NCBI GenBank assembly: GCA_963693085.1
Contig: OY856413.1
Location: forward strand, 467,177,879-467,241,878
Origin: Alisma plantago-aquatica
Lineage: Eukaryota; Streptophyta; Magnoliopsida; Alismatales; Alismataceae
Direction of reading: 5' to 3'
Length of the DNA: 64,000 nt
Position numbers and translations under genes: made by a program
The notes under the pieces: generated by a model
What the model was told of the DNA's origin: nothing
Seen by the model: the letters and a program-made list of their open reading frames with translations, nothing else
Databases searched by the model: none
In this document: one piece after another, positions 11,590 through 23,240 of the stretch
Numbering within the stretch: the stretch's first letter is position 1
Layout: the number at the start of each line of letters is the position of its first letter

Positions 11590-12740
11590 TTTGCATCCAG
11601 CTATGGGGGAATATAACCACCTTCCATAATGTGCACTTCCTCCATCCATGGTACGACATGTGGCACAACACTACCATCACCATCACCAGGGGGCATTGTT
11701 CTCTTCTTTCTCCTTATCTTTGGTCTTCTTCTCTTGGATCTACCTTTAATGATTTGCATCTCCAGATGAACCTCACAGTTACCAGGATAGGATCCAGGAA
11801 TATGCATGAACACCTTGCCTTCAAGAAAATATTCATGCAAGGTGTCATAAAGGACCTATATTTCCAGCTCATGGCCATCAAGTATTTTGACCATGACCAC
11901 CATAGTTGCATTCTTGTCTGTGTTGACTTCAATGCATAGGTGAGGGGCTCCAACATGTTTGCCATCCAACCAAAAATCCACCACTTTCAGTGTTCCTAGT
12001 AAATAGCCAATAATCTATAGTGCCCTCTTGGTCCAAGTATGCCCAAGGTTAGGGAGGGTGACCCATATAGGAGCAAAGATGAGGGATGTACGACAAGAAT
12101 CATCTTGGGGAGACCATTTGTGTTTCAGAACCAACTGGTTATTGAAGAACCATGGTCCTTGCTCTAGGGCAATCTGCATATCCTCTTTAATGGAAAACCT
12201 CACAAGAAATAAGCCATTTTTGAGTGGATAGACTTGGATCTCACCCCTACGCTTCCACAAAAGGATCATCCACCCATAGATTTGTTGAATTAACAACTTC
12301 TTACCCATCACTTGGGACAATGACAGAGTATTTTTGGAAAATATCCATGGCATTGACCACAGATGTAGAGAACTTTGCCCAAGGACTCTCATTATTCGAT
12401 CTGAAAAATGGGAACATGGGGTCTTCAGGCATGGCTACTGACTACTTATGGTGGTTCCCCTAAACCACCATAGGATTGGAGAGGATGTCCACCCAAGCCA
12501 TGCCAATTGTGATTTCAGCTCTAGGGTTATCCCACAAAGGGACCTAGCATCCACCATAGCTGCTTGTGAAGCCGTGGATGAATCACCGGTAGAGGGGCCA
12601 ATAGGAAAGGAGGTGTGAATGGAGGTGGTGGTGGTGATGATGATGGTGGTGGTCGAGGGTGTGGATGAGGGAGAAGAGAGACTGGTGGTAGCTCTACTGG
12701 TAGGGCCATCGCCCGCCATGTGAAGCCCAAGGCCCATAGA
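11590..12740 (-). pseudogene. LINE ORF1 (DUF4283 and CCHC-type region), broken
   Basis: The open frame at 12392-12015 contains YPLKNGLFLVRFSIKEDMQ followed by LEQGPWFFNNQLVLKHKWSP and FAPIWVTLPNL, which is the DUF4283 fold of plant LINE ORF1 proteins. Downstream, GAPHLCIEVNTDK and a region rich in Arg and Lys (11840-11601) match the zf-CCHC_4-associated part. The N-terminal segment (12737-12435) is Ser/Thr/Pro-rich low complexity. The segments are in different frames, so at least two frameshifts have occurred. The product would be a nucleic-acid-binding chaperone of the LINE particle. Confidence 0.75.
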
Positions 12741-12800
12741 CGAAATAGAGGTAACCTAGAGAGAGAAAGATATAGTGAATTTCAGCCCCTAACATTTTTA

Positions 12801-13213
12801 TGTTATTAACATGGAAGGTTATATATATTGATGATTTTTCTTAGTCAATATTCTAAATTCATCGTTAGTGTTCTTATTCCAATAACCATTTCTATTATAT
12901 TCTATCATATTCTATTTCAAGCATGATCTTTATCTACATAAGTGAAACTATCTCCAAGTTATTCATTTATCCTAGTATTCTGTTGCATATATTGCCATAG
13001 GGAACTATTTTTGTGATTCTAAAAAATCTTAAATATCAATGTATAAAGTTCTGCATAATAATAAGGTATCCATTTTTAATAATTTTAACAAGAATCCACT
13101 TGGTTTCAAGAGATTGATTTACTTTAATTAATCTATAGAAAGTATCTTATTGATCCATGGTTTATTTTAATTAAGTTGTACAAATTATCTTTCTCAACAT
13201 GGTGTTAGAGCCA
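12801..13213 (+). mobile_element. Candidate Copia-like LTR end with tRNA-iMet primer site
   Basis: CTCAACA at 13193-13199 is followed directly by TGGTGTTAGAGCCA (13200-13213), which differs at two positions from the tRNA-iMet primer site TGGTATCAGAGCCA. A TGTTATTAAC start at 12801 would give an LTR of about 0.4 kb, normal for small Copia elements. No gag or second LTR could be recognised downstream, so only the junction is supported. Confidence 0.35.
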
Positions 13214-14081
13214 TTTCCTATATAAGTCACCCATTTACATATTTATAATTTAAATTGTGGTTTTTTATATATTCTCTCTTTCTAACACTTAAATCAGAAT
13301 GGGACAACCTAGACCATTAATTTCCGGTTCCATATATAGTACTAAATAAATTCATGTATATGTATGCATATATGAATCTAGGGTTTTCAACGCTATTCTT
13401 ATTTTGGATATGCTCAACTAATAGTTAGTTGAGTTGCAACTCTCTCTTGTTAAATTTTGACATATCAACTTGTAGGATGGATATTAGAGAAGTTTATCAT
13501 TGTTATACGACATTACCACAAATATGTTATGACGTGGACATTAATATTAATTCTCAAATCTTTATCTATTACTATTTTTCAAAAGAAGAATCTAAAAAAA
13601 ACGGGTAATCTTACCTTTATTTCATATAGTTTGAACTTATATCAATTTATTTGTGTTACTCTAAATCAAATTGGGGGAGTACTTATCATTTTATTGACTT
13701 GAAGATAGGAGGGTAGGGTAACTAGGAGAAGGAATCTGACTTTGACTTAAAATTTACCTTCCAAAAACATTTGGCATTTTATTTCATTATTTGTATCAAG
13801 CATTTATTTAATGCATTTGTTAATCAGTTTGATACATTATTTCACATTTATTAAATTTCTTACATCAATTATACTCAGAATATATCTAGATGGCAAAAAT
13901 AGGATCAAAGCTAATTAAATTATGGATATATATATTTAACTCATAATTAAGAGTTAATTAATTAAATAATTTATCATTAACCTTATATAAGAGGTTACTT
14001 GTTAAGACGTTACATCATCTTGGATCCAATAAATCTAAATTAATATATTTTGAGGAAAAAGATTTGACTCTCATATGTATG

Positions 14082-14149
<68 letters not shown>

Positions 14150-15820
14150 CATATATATATATGTTGAACTAAGGAAAGGTAAAATTAAGCTATACATATA
14201 GATTCAAGTATGTTACAACACTCCATCCTATAAAGAGAATTTTTCTCTGAAATCCACCTAGTCGTAACCTATACTACCATTATGACTAACTTCATTAAAG
14301 TTACACCTCATTTCTTTACTTACTAATCTGTCATTATTATAGAATTTTTTAAGAGTGGTTGTTTAATCTGTTGTTCATCTCTTAGTTCCATTTATTACCA
14401 TGTGCGGCTGAGACCAAATTTTAATATATATTATCATCTCAACAAATATTTAACTTACTTTTCAAAGTAAAGTTATACACACAATTACCTTCATATGATT
14501 TATGGCATAAGGCCTTAAACGTCTCCCTTTTGTCTACTATATAATTTCCTACCTAAAACCCTTTATATACTCTCATCTATTAGTGCTCATTAAAACTAGA
14601 AGCTTATCTTACTTTGATGAGTATTTGTTTTTGCATACATTTAGATTATATAAATGTATAAAGTGTCAATCTTAGTGAGGTTTAATTATACTAATTGGGG
14701 TTAACTATGTTTATGTGACATTCATTAAGAAATTTTCTCAAGAGTTACTTAGACTGTACACTATTATGTTCAAAAAATCCTCAAGTCAAATTATCCTCAT
14801 AAAGAAGATGTCACCCCTTAAAAGTTTAATATATAATACAATTAACCACTAAAGAGGTAAATTATGGTAAACATGACAAGTTACATATCTCCAAAACTTT
14901 TTTTGCATAACCACAAGACCATACTAAGGCCTAGGGTTTAAGGGTCGATCAAGACAATCAAGGTTTCTTCACAAAAAGGATTTTTCTACTACTAATTCAT
15001 TTACAGCGGTGACTTGGTTACAAAAACCATCGATAAAATCTAGATAACTTTTTATTTTTGTACATATAGTATAATAATTAAAGAAAGTTTAACAAAGATA
15101 ACTTTTTAATGTAAATCTAAAAATGGCATCAAAATCAATGTGTCACCAAGTCACCAACATTAATCTCCTATATACCAATCACATACTTTAAATAAGAGAG
15201 TCTACTTATTTAAAAAATCAAGGCATACCACCATCATCTCTAACCTATATAATTGAATGGTGGAATGGTGTTTACTTATGACATGATGTAAACTTCCACT
15301 ATGTCTTTATAGGTTACTTCCTACACCATTTACCACTTCACCCTAAATGTACTTGGTCGTAAAAGGGGCACATAAACTCATTGTAGGACTTGGAGTGTTT
15401 ATAAAAGTCTCATGTAAGAAATGATAATGTTCAAAATAAACTAAGAAATGGAAACTTAGTAATATAATGATAAATAAGACAACTTTGAAAAGATATAAAA
15501 CATGTGAGACTTAGTTTCTCATCTCATTCATCAACAGTTGGTTTCATCTAGTAATTATATATCCATATGTACTAAGGAAGTATTAAGGTATCCACCATCA
15601 TAAGAGGAAAGGGGTGGTTGGGATTTTTATGATCCTTTCACTAAAATGGTGTGGGAATTAGTAATAACATAATATTATTAGTATGACAACCTAGTTGGTA
15701 ATTCATGCCTCTGAAAAAGTTCATCAATGTCATATATAGGTTAATCTAACTACCTCATCGGGGAATATGTATAGGAACAATAGAGGATAAATTACAATAG
15801 TCAGAATACCAACTTATTTT
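13214..15820. other. AT-rich stretch without recognisable genes
   Basis: Apart from the (AT)n tract I find nothing that can be named. Small open frames (for example 13457-13702) have no recognisable domain and match what AT-rich DNA yields by chance. Part could be the body of the Copia-like element that begins at 13200, or the leader of the minus-strand giant-LTR element whose primer site is at 15821. Confidence 0.5.
14087..14162. repeat. (AT)n microsatellite
   Basis: An almost pure TA run of about 75 bp, flanked by GTATGTATGTG on the left and interrupted once by CATACA. It is likely to be length-polymorphic. The 60-codon Tyr/Ile frame read through it is an artefact. Confidence 0.98.
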
Positions 15821-15833
15821 GGCTCTAATACCA
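15821..15833 (-). other. Primer-binding-site-like sequence (tRNA-iMet)
   Basis: The minus strand reads TGGTATTAGAGCC, one mismatch from the tRNA-iMet site. It lies directly after the end of the LTR-like sequence at 15834-19271. The same T variant occurs in the related element at 55441-55452, which supports the family link. Confidence 0.6.
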
Positions 15834-15980
15834 TATAGTAAAGAGTGAGACCTGAGAGGAGATCCACTCAATTGGTATATATAAAGAGCTACATATAAAT
15901 AAACTAGTGGAAAAATAACTAGTGCAAGGTTACAAACTGTATCATTATACATATGATTATCAACTAAAAAAAGGTAGTTA

Positions 15981-16372
15981 CCTCTCACTAGGAAACAACT
16001 ATCCTCATGTCTCATAAGGCTCATTACGTATCTTGTCACCTCTCACTAGGCAACAAATTATCACATGGCTCACAAGGCCATAACACATCTTGTCACCTCT
16101 CACTAGGAAACAACTTATTCTCATGGCTCACAAAGCCATAACACATCTTGTCACCTCTTACTAGGCAACAACTTATTCATGGCTCACAAGGCCCATAACA
16201 CATCTTGTCACCTCTCACTAGGCAAAAAATTATCATATGGCTCACAAGGCCATAACACATCTTGTCACCTCTCACTAGGAAACAACTTATTCTCATGGCT
16301 CACAAAGCCATAACACATCTTGTCACCTCTCACTAGGCAACAACTTATTCACATGGCTCACAAATCCATAAC
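15981..16372 (-). repeat. Tandem array, seven copies of a 57-58-bp unit
   Basis: The string CCTCTCACTAGG or a close variant recurs at 15981, 16039, 16096, 16154, 16211, 16268 and 16326, giving periods of 58, 57, 58, 57, 57 and 58. Each unit also contains ATGGCTCACAA and CCATAACACATCTTGTCA. The related LTRs at 53.7 and 61.1 kb carry only one to two copies (as the reverse complement), so the array expanded in this copy. Confidence 0.97.
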
Positions 16373-17149
16373 TTGTTATACTTGTTATACAAGTATTTAG
16401 CATGCCTTTCAAGGCTTATGCAATAAGAGAATTACAATCATCCCATCATTGGGATTAGGGTTTCCCCTTTATGACTGATTAGGGTTTCATGTTTATTTTA
16501 TTGATCCAAACCCTAATTCATTGCTCGACACATATATGATCATACATTGCTATCATAAGTATCCAATCATACTTATTTATTCTCAACATTTATCATTAAA
16601 TGATTACCAACACAAGGTATGAGTTTCTTTCTCATGTTCTCTAGGATATTGATTACATCATACTTTATTGTTTTGGCTTAACCCTTTCTCAAGGTATGGT
16701 AGCCTTCACTTATCAAAGTGCATTACACTCATTACATTTCAATGTAACAATTGGCATGACACACTTCATGTGTTACTCATCCATACATATTGGATTTAAG
16801 ATGCATCAAGGTGTAGCAACCTTAAAGTGCTAGATGTGATATTTACCATACCTGGGTGTATCACTTCCCTCATCACTTTTAACTTACTTAAGTTCATCAA
16901 CTTATCTTGTATTAGGGTATTTTCCATCCTAATACTTTATCCACTATCCCATCATGTTAATCTTGTAAAGTATTGGCCATAAGTCGTACACTTGAATCAC
17001 CCAACTATCATCAATGATATGGACTCATCTCGGGTTAAGGCACTATTGATATAAGGTTGTCCATTATCAACCACTTTAGGTGTTTCACCTATAAAGGTAT
17101 TAGCCACACCATAACTTGGTGTTACTCTTATCACTCCTAAGAGTGTCTT

Positions 17150-18300
17150 TCCCTCACCTTTACAAGTTATCTCGGGTTAGAAGTGTGCATATGTTCACCA
17201 TATCGGGTTGTAAGTATATGAGCACTCACCATATCAGGCTAGAAGTATATACAGACCATTCATATTAGGCTAAAGGTGTTTGTATGTGTTACCCATGTCG
17301 TGCATGATGTATTAAGCCATCACCATGTCAGGCTAGACATCAACTAGGGTTGTGTATCAGGCTACCATATCGTGCAATAGCACTTGCTATTCTTTACTCA
17401 TATTTGGTTACCCAAATTAGGGTTTCACATCAACTTACAAGTATACAATTGACCTTGTATCATGCATGGAGTCTATACTTGACTCCCTATCGTGCAAGAG
17501 GTGTATAATACACCCCCATATCGTTAAATACGGTTTCCAAACCTATTCATATCATTTTAGTGAAATAGGTGCATCATCATATCGGGTTAGGGGTGCTTGC
17601 TTGTGTGCATGCACCCGATATCACTTTTATAAGGTGATATCATCATCTTAAAGCTCTAGACCTTTGTTATAACTATTATAGTTCATGTCAACAGGTCTAA
17701 GCAACTACTAGAACTCATAATTTCATCAACTATTTCAGGAAATTTTGGAATTAAAAGTAGATCATTAAATACAACAATTTAGGTGATGACAAATAACATG
17801 GTTGAGTTCAAGTTATATAACCCGCCTTAAGAACCACTTCAAAGCTCCAAGCTCCAAATATCCATGTTCCTAAGGTTGAAGATGACTTATGAAAAGTCCA
17901 AGGCTCATTCATAACTCCTTCATATACAAGGAATCACAATGGATAAGAAATTGGTGAAGAAGAAAAGAAAGGATGATCAAAACCCTAACATCATGCTTCA
18001 ATCCAAGGTTGAAGATGATCATGGCCTCACCTTAGGGTCAAGTATGAGCTCCTATTTTCTCCTTAGCACCCTTTAAAAATACCACACTGATCTTTCACGA
18101 TATTCCACCACCCATGCACGATATCACACTCACTTGCACAATATGCCACTCAAACCACTGCACTATGGCCGATATCACCCTATATGGCCAATATCACCTA
18201 CTTGGGCGATATGATCCTGCCATGGGATATATCCTAAGGCCCATGCACGATAAAACATCATCCCTTCATGATATGGGAGCTCTATTCATGATACCTTAGG
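17150..18300 (-). repeat. Two clusters of a short CGATATC/TATCGGG motif inside the LTR
   Basis: At 17150-17640 the words ATATCGGGTTAG, ATATCAGGCTAG and ATATCGTGCA recur about every 30-50 bp. At 18105-18290 the words GCACGATATCAC, GGCCGATATCAC and GGGCGATATG recur about every 20-25 bp. The core CGATATCG is self-complementary. The second cluster lies directly downstream of the putative TATA box. The LTR copies at 51.2 and 57.5 kb carry a different motif array in the corresponding part of the LTR. Confidence 0.75.
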
Positions 18301-18346
18301 GTAGAAGGGTGGTAAGGGTCGTAAATTTGCACTAAGGGGTGAAACT

Positions 18347-18358
18347 AGGGGTATATAT
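18347..18358 (-). promoter_or_regulatory. Putative TATA box of the LTR
   Basis: On the minus strand TATATATACCCC lies between an upstream region with TATCGAGTTAC-type words and the CGATATC cluster. It is a plausible LTR promoter core, called from position and sequence only. Confidence 0.5.
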
Positions 18359-19271
18359 ACTTGTTGCACATGATGGAAGGTAAAAATGAGGTGTCATTAT
18401 TTTGAACTAGTAGGTTGCACGTGTCTATGCATGGGTGACACGTGTCCAATCATGCATAATCATTTATCTTGTGTTGCAAAACAGTTGAGAATCATCTAGA
18501 GATGCAAATTCGTCCATTACTTATCCTTTTGAACAAAATATATCAATTAATTCATCACTTTTTGCACAACCCGATACAACTTTGTTAAGGAAGTTGTAAC
18601 TCGATACAAACCACCTCCTCGAGGTACTTTGCATGATATGGACTTTGAAAAGAGTTCACAAAATTATATGGGACACCTCCTTGGGCTCCTTGGCCGATAG
18701 GCACTCATATATAAGCTTTTCAACTTGATACAACTCAAGTTAAGCTTTCAAATTCAACCCTTTTCTTGGTCATTTCTTCACCAAGATTACCATCATTCAT
18801 AATGGAATCAAGAATGGTGTATCCTCCTTTATATATCCTCTACATTATTATAGGAGGGCGTAGGAACACTCTAGAAGTGGTAATTTGCATATTAACCCCA
18901 CATTTTGGGTAAATTGCAATTTGTACCAAAATTGGTGCACAATGCTCCAACATTGTTCAAACAAGTTCAAACTTGGAATTTAGGCTTTCCAAAAGCCACC
19001 ACTTAGCATCATTCTCTCTATTATAATTGTAAAACACATGTGGTACATTCAACATGTGACATTTTGCATTATAACCCCTCAACTTGGGTAAATTGCACTT
19101 TGGTCCAAAATAAAAGAACATTGCTCAAACAACATTCAATCGGGACCAAACTTGAAACATAAGTGTGTTACATGATGAAAAAACTCCTTAGAGGATTATA
19201 TTAGAGTTCTAACCAACTTTATTAGCCAAAACAAATAGTGTTACCTCATAACCCAGGTCAGGGTTGTTACA

Positions 19272-20499
19272 AGTTATAAACCCCTAACAAGGATTTTGTC
19301 CCCAAAATCCCAGGTAAAGGGAGACATATATTATTCATTCATCATATAATCAAGTCTCCACATAACATCTTAATGTCATGGAGATTCCATAGAACTTTGA
19401 TCAACACAAAGTTATTCCACATAGGATTATCATAGAATTGGTCACACATGACACATACTCCACTGTCTTTTTCATTATTGACTGTAGAGTCCACTCTGTG
19501 TCAGGTAGCACTTTTCTTATTCAGAGAAACATTATACATACCTTATTTAACTCAGGTGTCAAACCTTACTGATTTGTCACCTTTCTCAACTTACAACTTT
19601 ATGTGACAAGATTCCTGATTCTGGGGAGTCTCCCATACTCCTCATTTAGTTTAGCATTTCACTTTCAAGAAAAGACTAGAGTTACATTTTGTCACCCTCT
19701 TGTGACTACATGTATTATCATGCATCTGTTGTGCTACCCAAATCTGTTGACACAACACTAAACTTTCTTATGACTTGTATCAATTATCCCTTCAGTTGTT
19801 TATTTTCCTATTGTAAGGAGAGGCCACTTATTAAAGAATAGATATCTCAGAGGTATCTCTAGATGTCATGTATAAACTGCCTCAATAATCTAAATAGGGA
19901 TATTCTAGGAAGTTATCTTTAGCTTGATGAACTTTTCCAAAACAATTATACTATTGTTCCTTTAACTCATACATCTTTGTTGATGTCATGTTTATGCGGG
20001 GCATAAACCCCTAACATATGGTATCCATACTATTGTATGTAACTAGACTAATTTCAAAGTTGGCCCTTCTAGGTAACCAAACATTACTCCTTGTCAGGAA
20101 TCATATTCTCATTTTCTCATTTCATTGAAAGTTCTTGGATACTCAGATTCTTTACCTTGGTATCATTTGTATGTGCCAAAAACACATTACATCATCATCA
20201 TGATTACTAGATCTGTGTATTCAAACCCTCAGTTCATCACTGAACATTGTTACCTCTCATTAGGTAACTATTACCTCTAGGTCCTCAGACCAAGATATAC
20301 ATTATACTAAACATCTTCTTTTGTTTATAAGTTGAACTATGATTAAATTAGATTCCTTCATATATCAATTAGGATGTGGTAGAAATATCCGTGCCACATC
20401 TTTTACTTCATTATGCTCTTGATTAAAACCATAAAGGAACATACCCCTATCATTACCCAAGGTTGTTCATCAAGGGGGAAACATATATTTAACATAGGT
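19272..20499 (-). mobile_element. Internal 3' region of the giant-LTR family, with polypurine-like end
   Basis: On the minus strand this matches 56.9-57.52 kb. It ends TTTGGGGACAAAATCC, then TTGTTAGGGG, just before the LTR start at 19271. That ending resembles the pol tail and polypurine junction of Tekay-type elements (TTCGGGGACGAAAT). No open frame of use remains, and the match weakens above about 20.3 kb. Its presence upstream of the LTR, with a primer site downstream, is discussed as a finding. Confidence 0.6.
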
Positions 20500-20947
20500 A
20501 GTCCACTTAGCAATCCTTTATTTATTTGGGAAAGTTCACTTAGCAATCCTTTATTTAGTTGGGAAAGTTCACACAACAATCCCTATTTAGTTGGGAAAGT
20601 TCGCACAGCAATCCCTATTTAGTTGGGAAAGTTCACACATCAATCGATTTATTTAGTTGGGAAAGTTCACACAACAATCCCTATTTAGTTGGGAAAGTTC
20701 ACACAAAAATCCCTATTTAGTTGGTAAAGTTCACACAGCAATCCCTTTATTTAGTTGGGAAAGTTCTCACAAAAATCCCTATTTAGTTGGGAAAGTTCAC
20801 ACAGCAATCCCTATTTAGTTGGGAAAGTTCACAGAGCAATCCCTTTATTTAGTTGGGAAAGTTCACACAGCCATCCCTATTTATTTGGGAAAGTTCACAT
20901 AGCAATCCCTATTTAGTTGGGAAAGTTCACACAACAATCCCTATTTC
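20500..20947 (+). repeat. Minisatellite, 14 copies of a 30-33-bp unit
   Basis: The consensus is built from AGTTCACACAGCAATCCC and TATTTAGTTGGGAA. Unit starts at 20500, 20533, 20566, 20598 and 20630 show a 32-33-bp period that continues to about 20947. Variation lies mainly in CAGC/CAAC/CAAA and in CCCTATT versus CCTTTATT. There are no unique spacers between copies, so this is a true tandem array. A 69-codon open frame through it is a by-product. Confidence 0.97.
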
Positions 20948-21060
20948 CATATTATAGAAAAGATCCTTACTATTCACACAGACTTTATTGAATAGGGATC
21001 ATCTCCCATATTCTCCTTCCTTTTATCATGAGGATTATACTTTTTACTTCCGCATACACA

Positions 21061-23240
21061 CAGATTGATCTGGGATCATATCAGATTCCAATTTGCGGGG
21101 CTAGGGCAAGGAGTGGCGGCAGCCATCAAGGCCCTAGAGGAGGAGAGCATGCCCACGCCCACAACCTGCTACAAATCATGACAATGCTAGGGTGCGAGAG
21201 GAGGAAGACGACCCTTTGGGTCGTTGGACCGTTTTGCCCTCCGCGGGCTAAAGAAGCATTTAATTTAACTGAGGGCGATTTCATCTTTTGAAAATGTTTT
21301 CCAAGAAGCAAGCAACGTTGCATGTATAGAGGCGACGTGGCGCCCTCTGATTGGCTCAAGTAAGTAAGTTCTTACAAAATTCATAACTAATTAATGGTAG
21401 CTCGAATGGATGCACATTATATATGAATTTTGATTAGGAGAACTCAAGGAATGCAATAAAAATATATTTGAAGCCTAATTCTGATTGAAATTCGAAAAGT
21501 AATGGAAGTTATTAACTTTAATGTATGAATGATTAAGAAACTCTATTTTGAGATGATTAATGTAATTAGTAGAGTTTAACGGATGATTAAAGTTGATATT
21601 AGCCTGTTAATCATGAAAAGATACATTAAAATAAAAAATGATGAGCTTTGCATGTAATTAGTTTAATTGAGAGTTCATGTGCATAAATATGCTTTAATGG
21701 GCCTTGAAACCCTAATATTAGTAAAAGTGACTCATAATGGTTTTAATTATTCAAAATTGTGAATAAAGTTGAGATATGATAATTCCAAGATATTTCAAGT
21801 ATAAAAGTTCCTAATGGTGGATAAATACCCTTAATGTAGTAATTAGGGTTTTCTGATGGATAAAGCTAGAATTAATTACAAATAGAGTTCATATGTGAAT
21901 TCGATCATAATGAACTATGAATTGATGATAAATGAACATAATGATCTTGTCATGGATTAAAAGGATAAAAATGGTAACTTTAATTTAAAAGAGGCTTAAT
22001 GGACTTAATTGATTTTTAATTATGCTTTTTCTAATATCAGGGTTATATGTTGTTAGAAGATAACCTTAGTATTTTTCATGATGAATAGATGAGATAATTA
22101 GGGTTTGTGAGTAATTGTATAAAATTAGGGTTTAAATAGTAAGAGATGAAGGGAACCCTAATTTCAATAAAAACCCTAAAAGTGGACTAGAAACCCTAGG
22201 AAGCGAGCTAGGTTTAGTAGGTCTTGATGGCATGATTAATAATAGGAAATTGTATGCATATTTCAGGATCTCATAATGTGCTTGCTTGCCTATTTGGATT
22301 TCTTGATTGGATTATTCCGCCTCAGAATGGCATGGCATGTATGTGCTTATGCTTATGGATAATCGCTTTAGTTTTACGGTGATTCCCGATTATTTTATCG
22401 GTTTTATGAAAATAACTACTTGGATGACTTTTATTTCATGCAACTATAAAGTGACTATGACTATCACCATAAGTATGTGTACATGACTGACTCAGATCCT
22501 GGTCCTCCCCTGTGACTTTGCTAATGATGAAAAGGGTAACCTGGTAAAGGGTCTACTTATTAAGTGGGACCATCAGGTTATTAAGAGTTTGGGATTAGGC
22601 TACCTATGGGTAGTGCCATGTGACTCTTTAGCACACCATGACTTAGGGATTGGGCTACCTATGGGTAGTGCCATGCGACTCAACCCTAGATATTGATCTA
22701 CCTATTTGGTAGGATCATGCGAGGTTTAATGGGGATCTACCATGAGGAAGGTAGCATCTAGGTCCACTGCAGGGGACAATGTAGAGGTTAGGGTATGTAA
22801 GGATTGAGCAGTTATGTCGAAAATGTAAAGTTGTTTGTTAAATCATATTTGACTGCAATATGTTGTTACAGTTAATTGCACATTTATTGTTTCCTCCACA
22901 TACCAAAACAATTCATTTATGCTGACCAACATTTTGTTTGTCGGAGTTTTAGGTACAAGTGAAAAGAAGAAACATTAAAGTGGCATATGTGGAATGAAAT
23001 GAGAATTAAAGTGCAAAGGAGGATTAGTTAGAATAGACTCCAGATGCGGATAAAAGTAGATATCCAAGTTTTTGAAAAAGGTATGAAAATAAAATTTTAT
23101 TACAGCCTTTCAGTTTAGTTTAGTAGAATTTGATAATTATTATCGATTATTTGTCAAACCTTTGATCCGGAAATTGGGTTAACGGCTCTGACCTCTTGGT
23201 CTTACTTAATTGGGGGTTACTGGGAGGTGGGGTCGTTACA
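21061..23240 (-). mobile_element. LTR (Tekay/Del-like), minus strand, inserted in a gag pseudogene
   Basis: Starting at 23240 on the minus strand the sequence is TGTAACGACCCCACCTCC, the same start as the LTR at 36391. Similarity continues: AAGACCAAGAGGTCAGAGCC, then AATTATCAAATT, and later blocks about pale repeats of CTACCCATAGGTAG-type words near 22.5-22.8 kb. The GC-rich part at 21.06-21.36 kb resembles a promoter/R region. The lower end could not be fixed. The start falls inside the zinc knuckle of the neighbouring gag, so it is an insertion rather than that element's own LTR. Confidence 0.65.

Larger units (their letters stand above)
1753..12740 (-). mobile_element. L1-type LINE, decayed, interrupted by a CACTA transposon
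   Basis: Read on the minus strand, the usual LINE order is present. ORF1 (DUF4283 and a CCHC-associated domain) lies near 12.7-11.6 kb, the endonuclease near 11.3-10.3 kb, the reverse transcriptase near 10.3-8.7 kb, and the C-terminal zf-RVT domain at 2.3-2.1 kb, beyond the inserted CACTA. The 3' end is placed at about 1753. There the minus strand reads AATTTGAATGATAGTTTATC and then CTTATCCAAAAATAAAA, a common form of plant LINE tail with a short A-rich end. Excluding the insertion the LINE is about 4.8 kb. Stops and frameshifts occur throughout, so it is dead. Target duplications were not identified and the 5' limit is approximate. Confidence 0.85.
15834..19271 (-). mobile_element. LTR of the giant-LTR family, diverged minus-strand copy
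   Basis: The LTR starts at 19271 with TGTAACAACC (minus strand). It is recognisably the reverse complement of the LTR at 57523-62841. Shared landmarks are the start with CTGACCTGGGTTATG, the GGAGCTTGGAGCT block, the GAGTCCATATCATTRA block near 17.0 kb, the ACACATGAARTGTGT block near 16.75 kb, and the TTGTTGCCTAGTGA block, which is amplified here. It is about 3.4 kb and ends next to a primer-binding site. Divergence from the other copies is high, so this is an older copy. Confidence 0.7.

Noticed and set aside
14015..14197. 60-codon Tyr/Ile-rich frame
   Set aside because: It is the translation of the (AT)n microsatellite.
20500..20947. Regular repeats that look like a CRISPR array
   Set aside because: The units are contiguous 30-33-bp tandem copies without unique spacers, and all other content is plant retroelements. 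It is a minisatellite.
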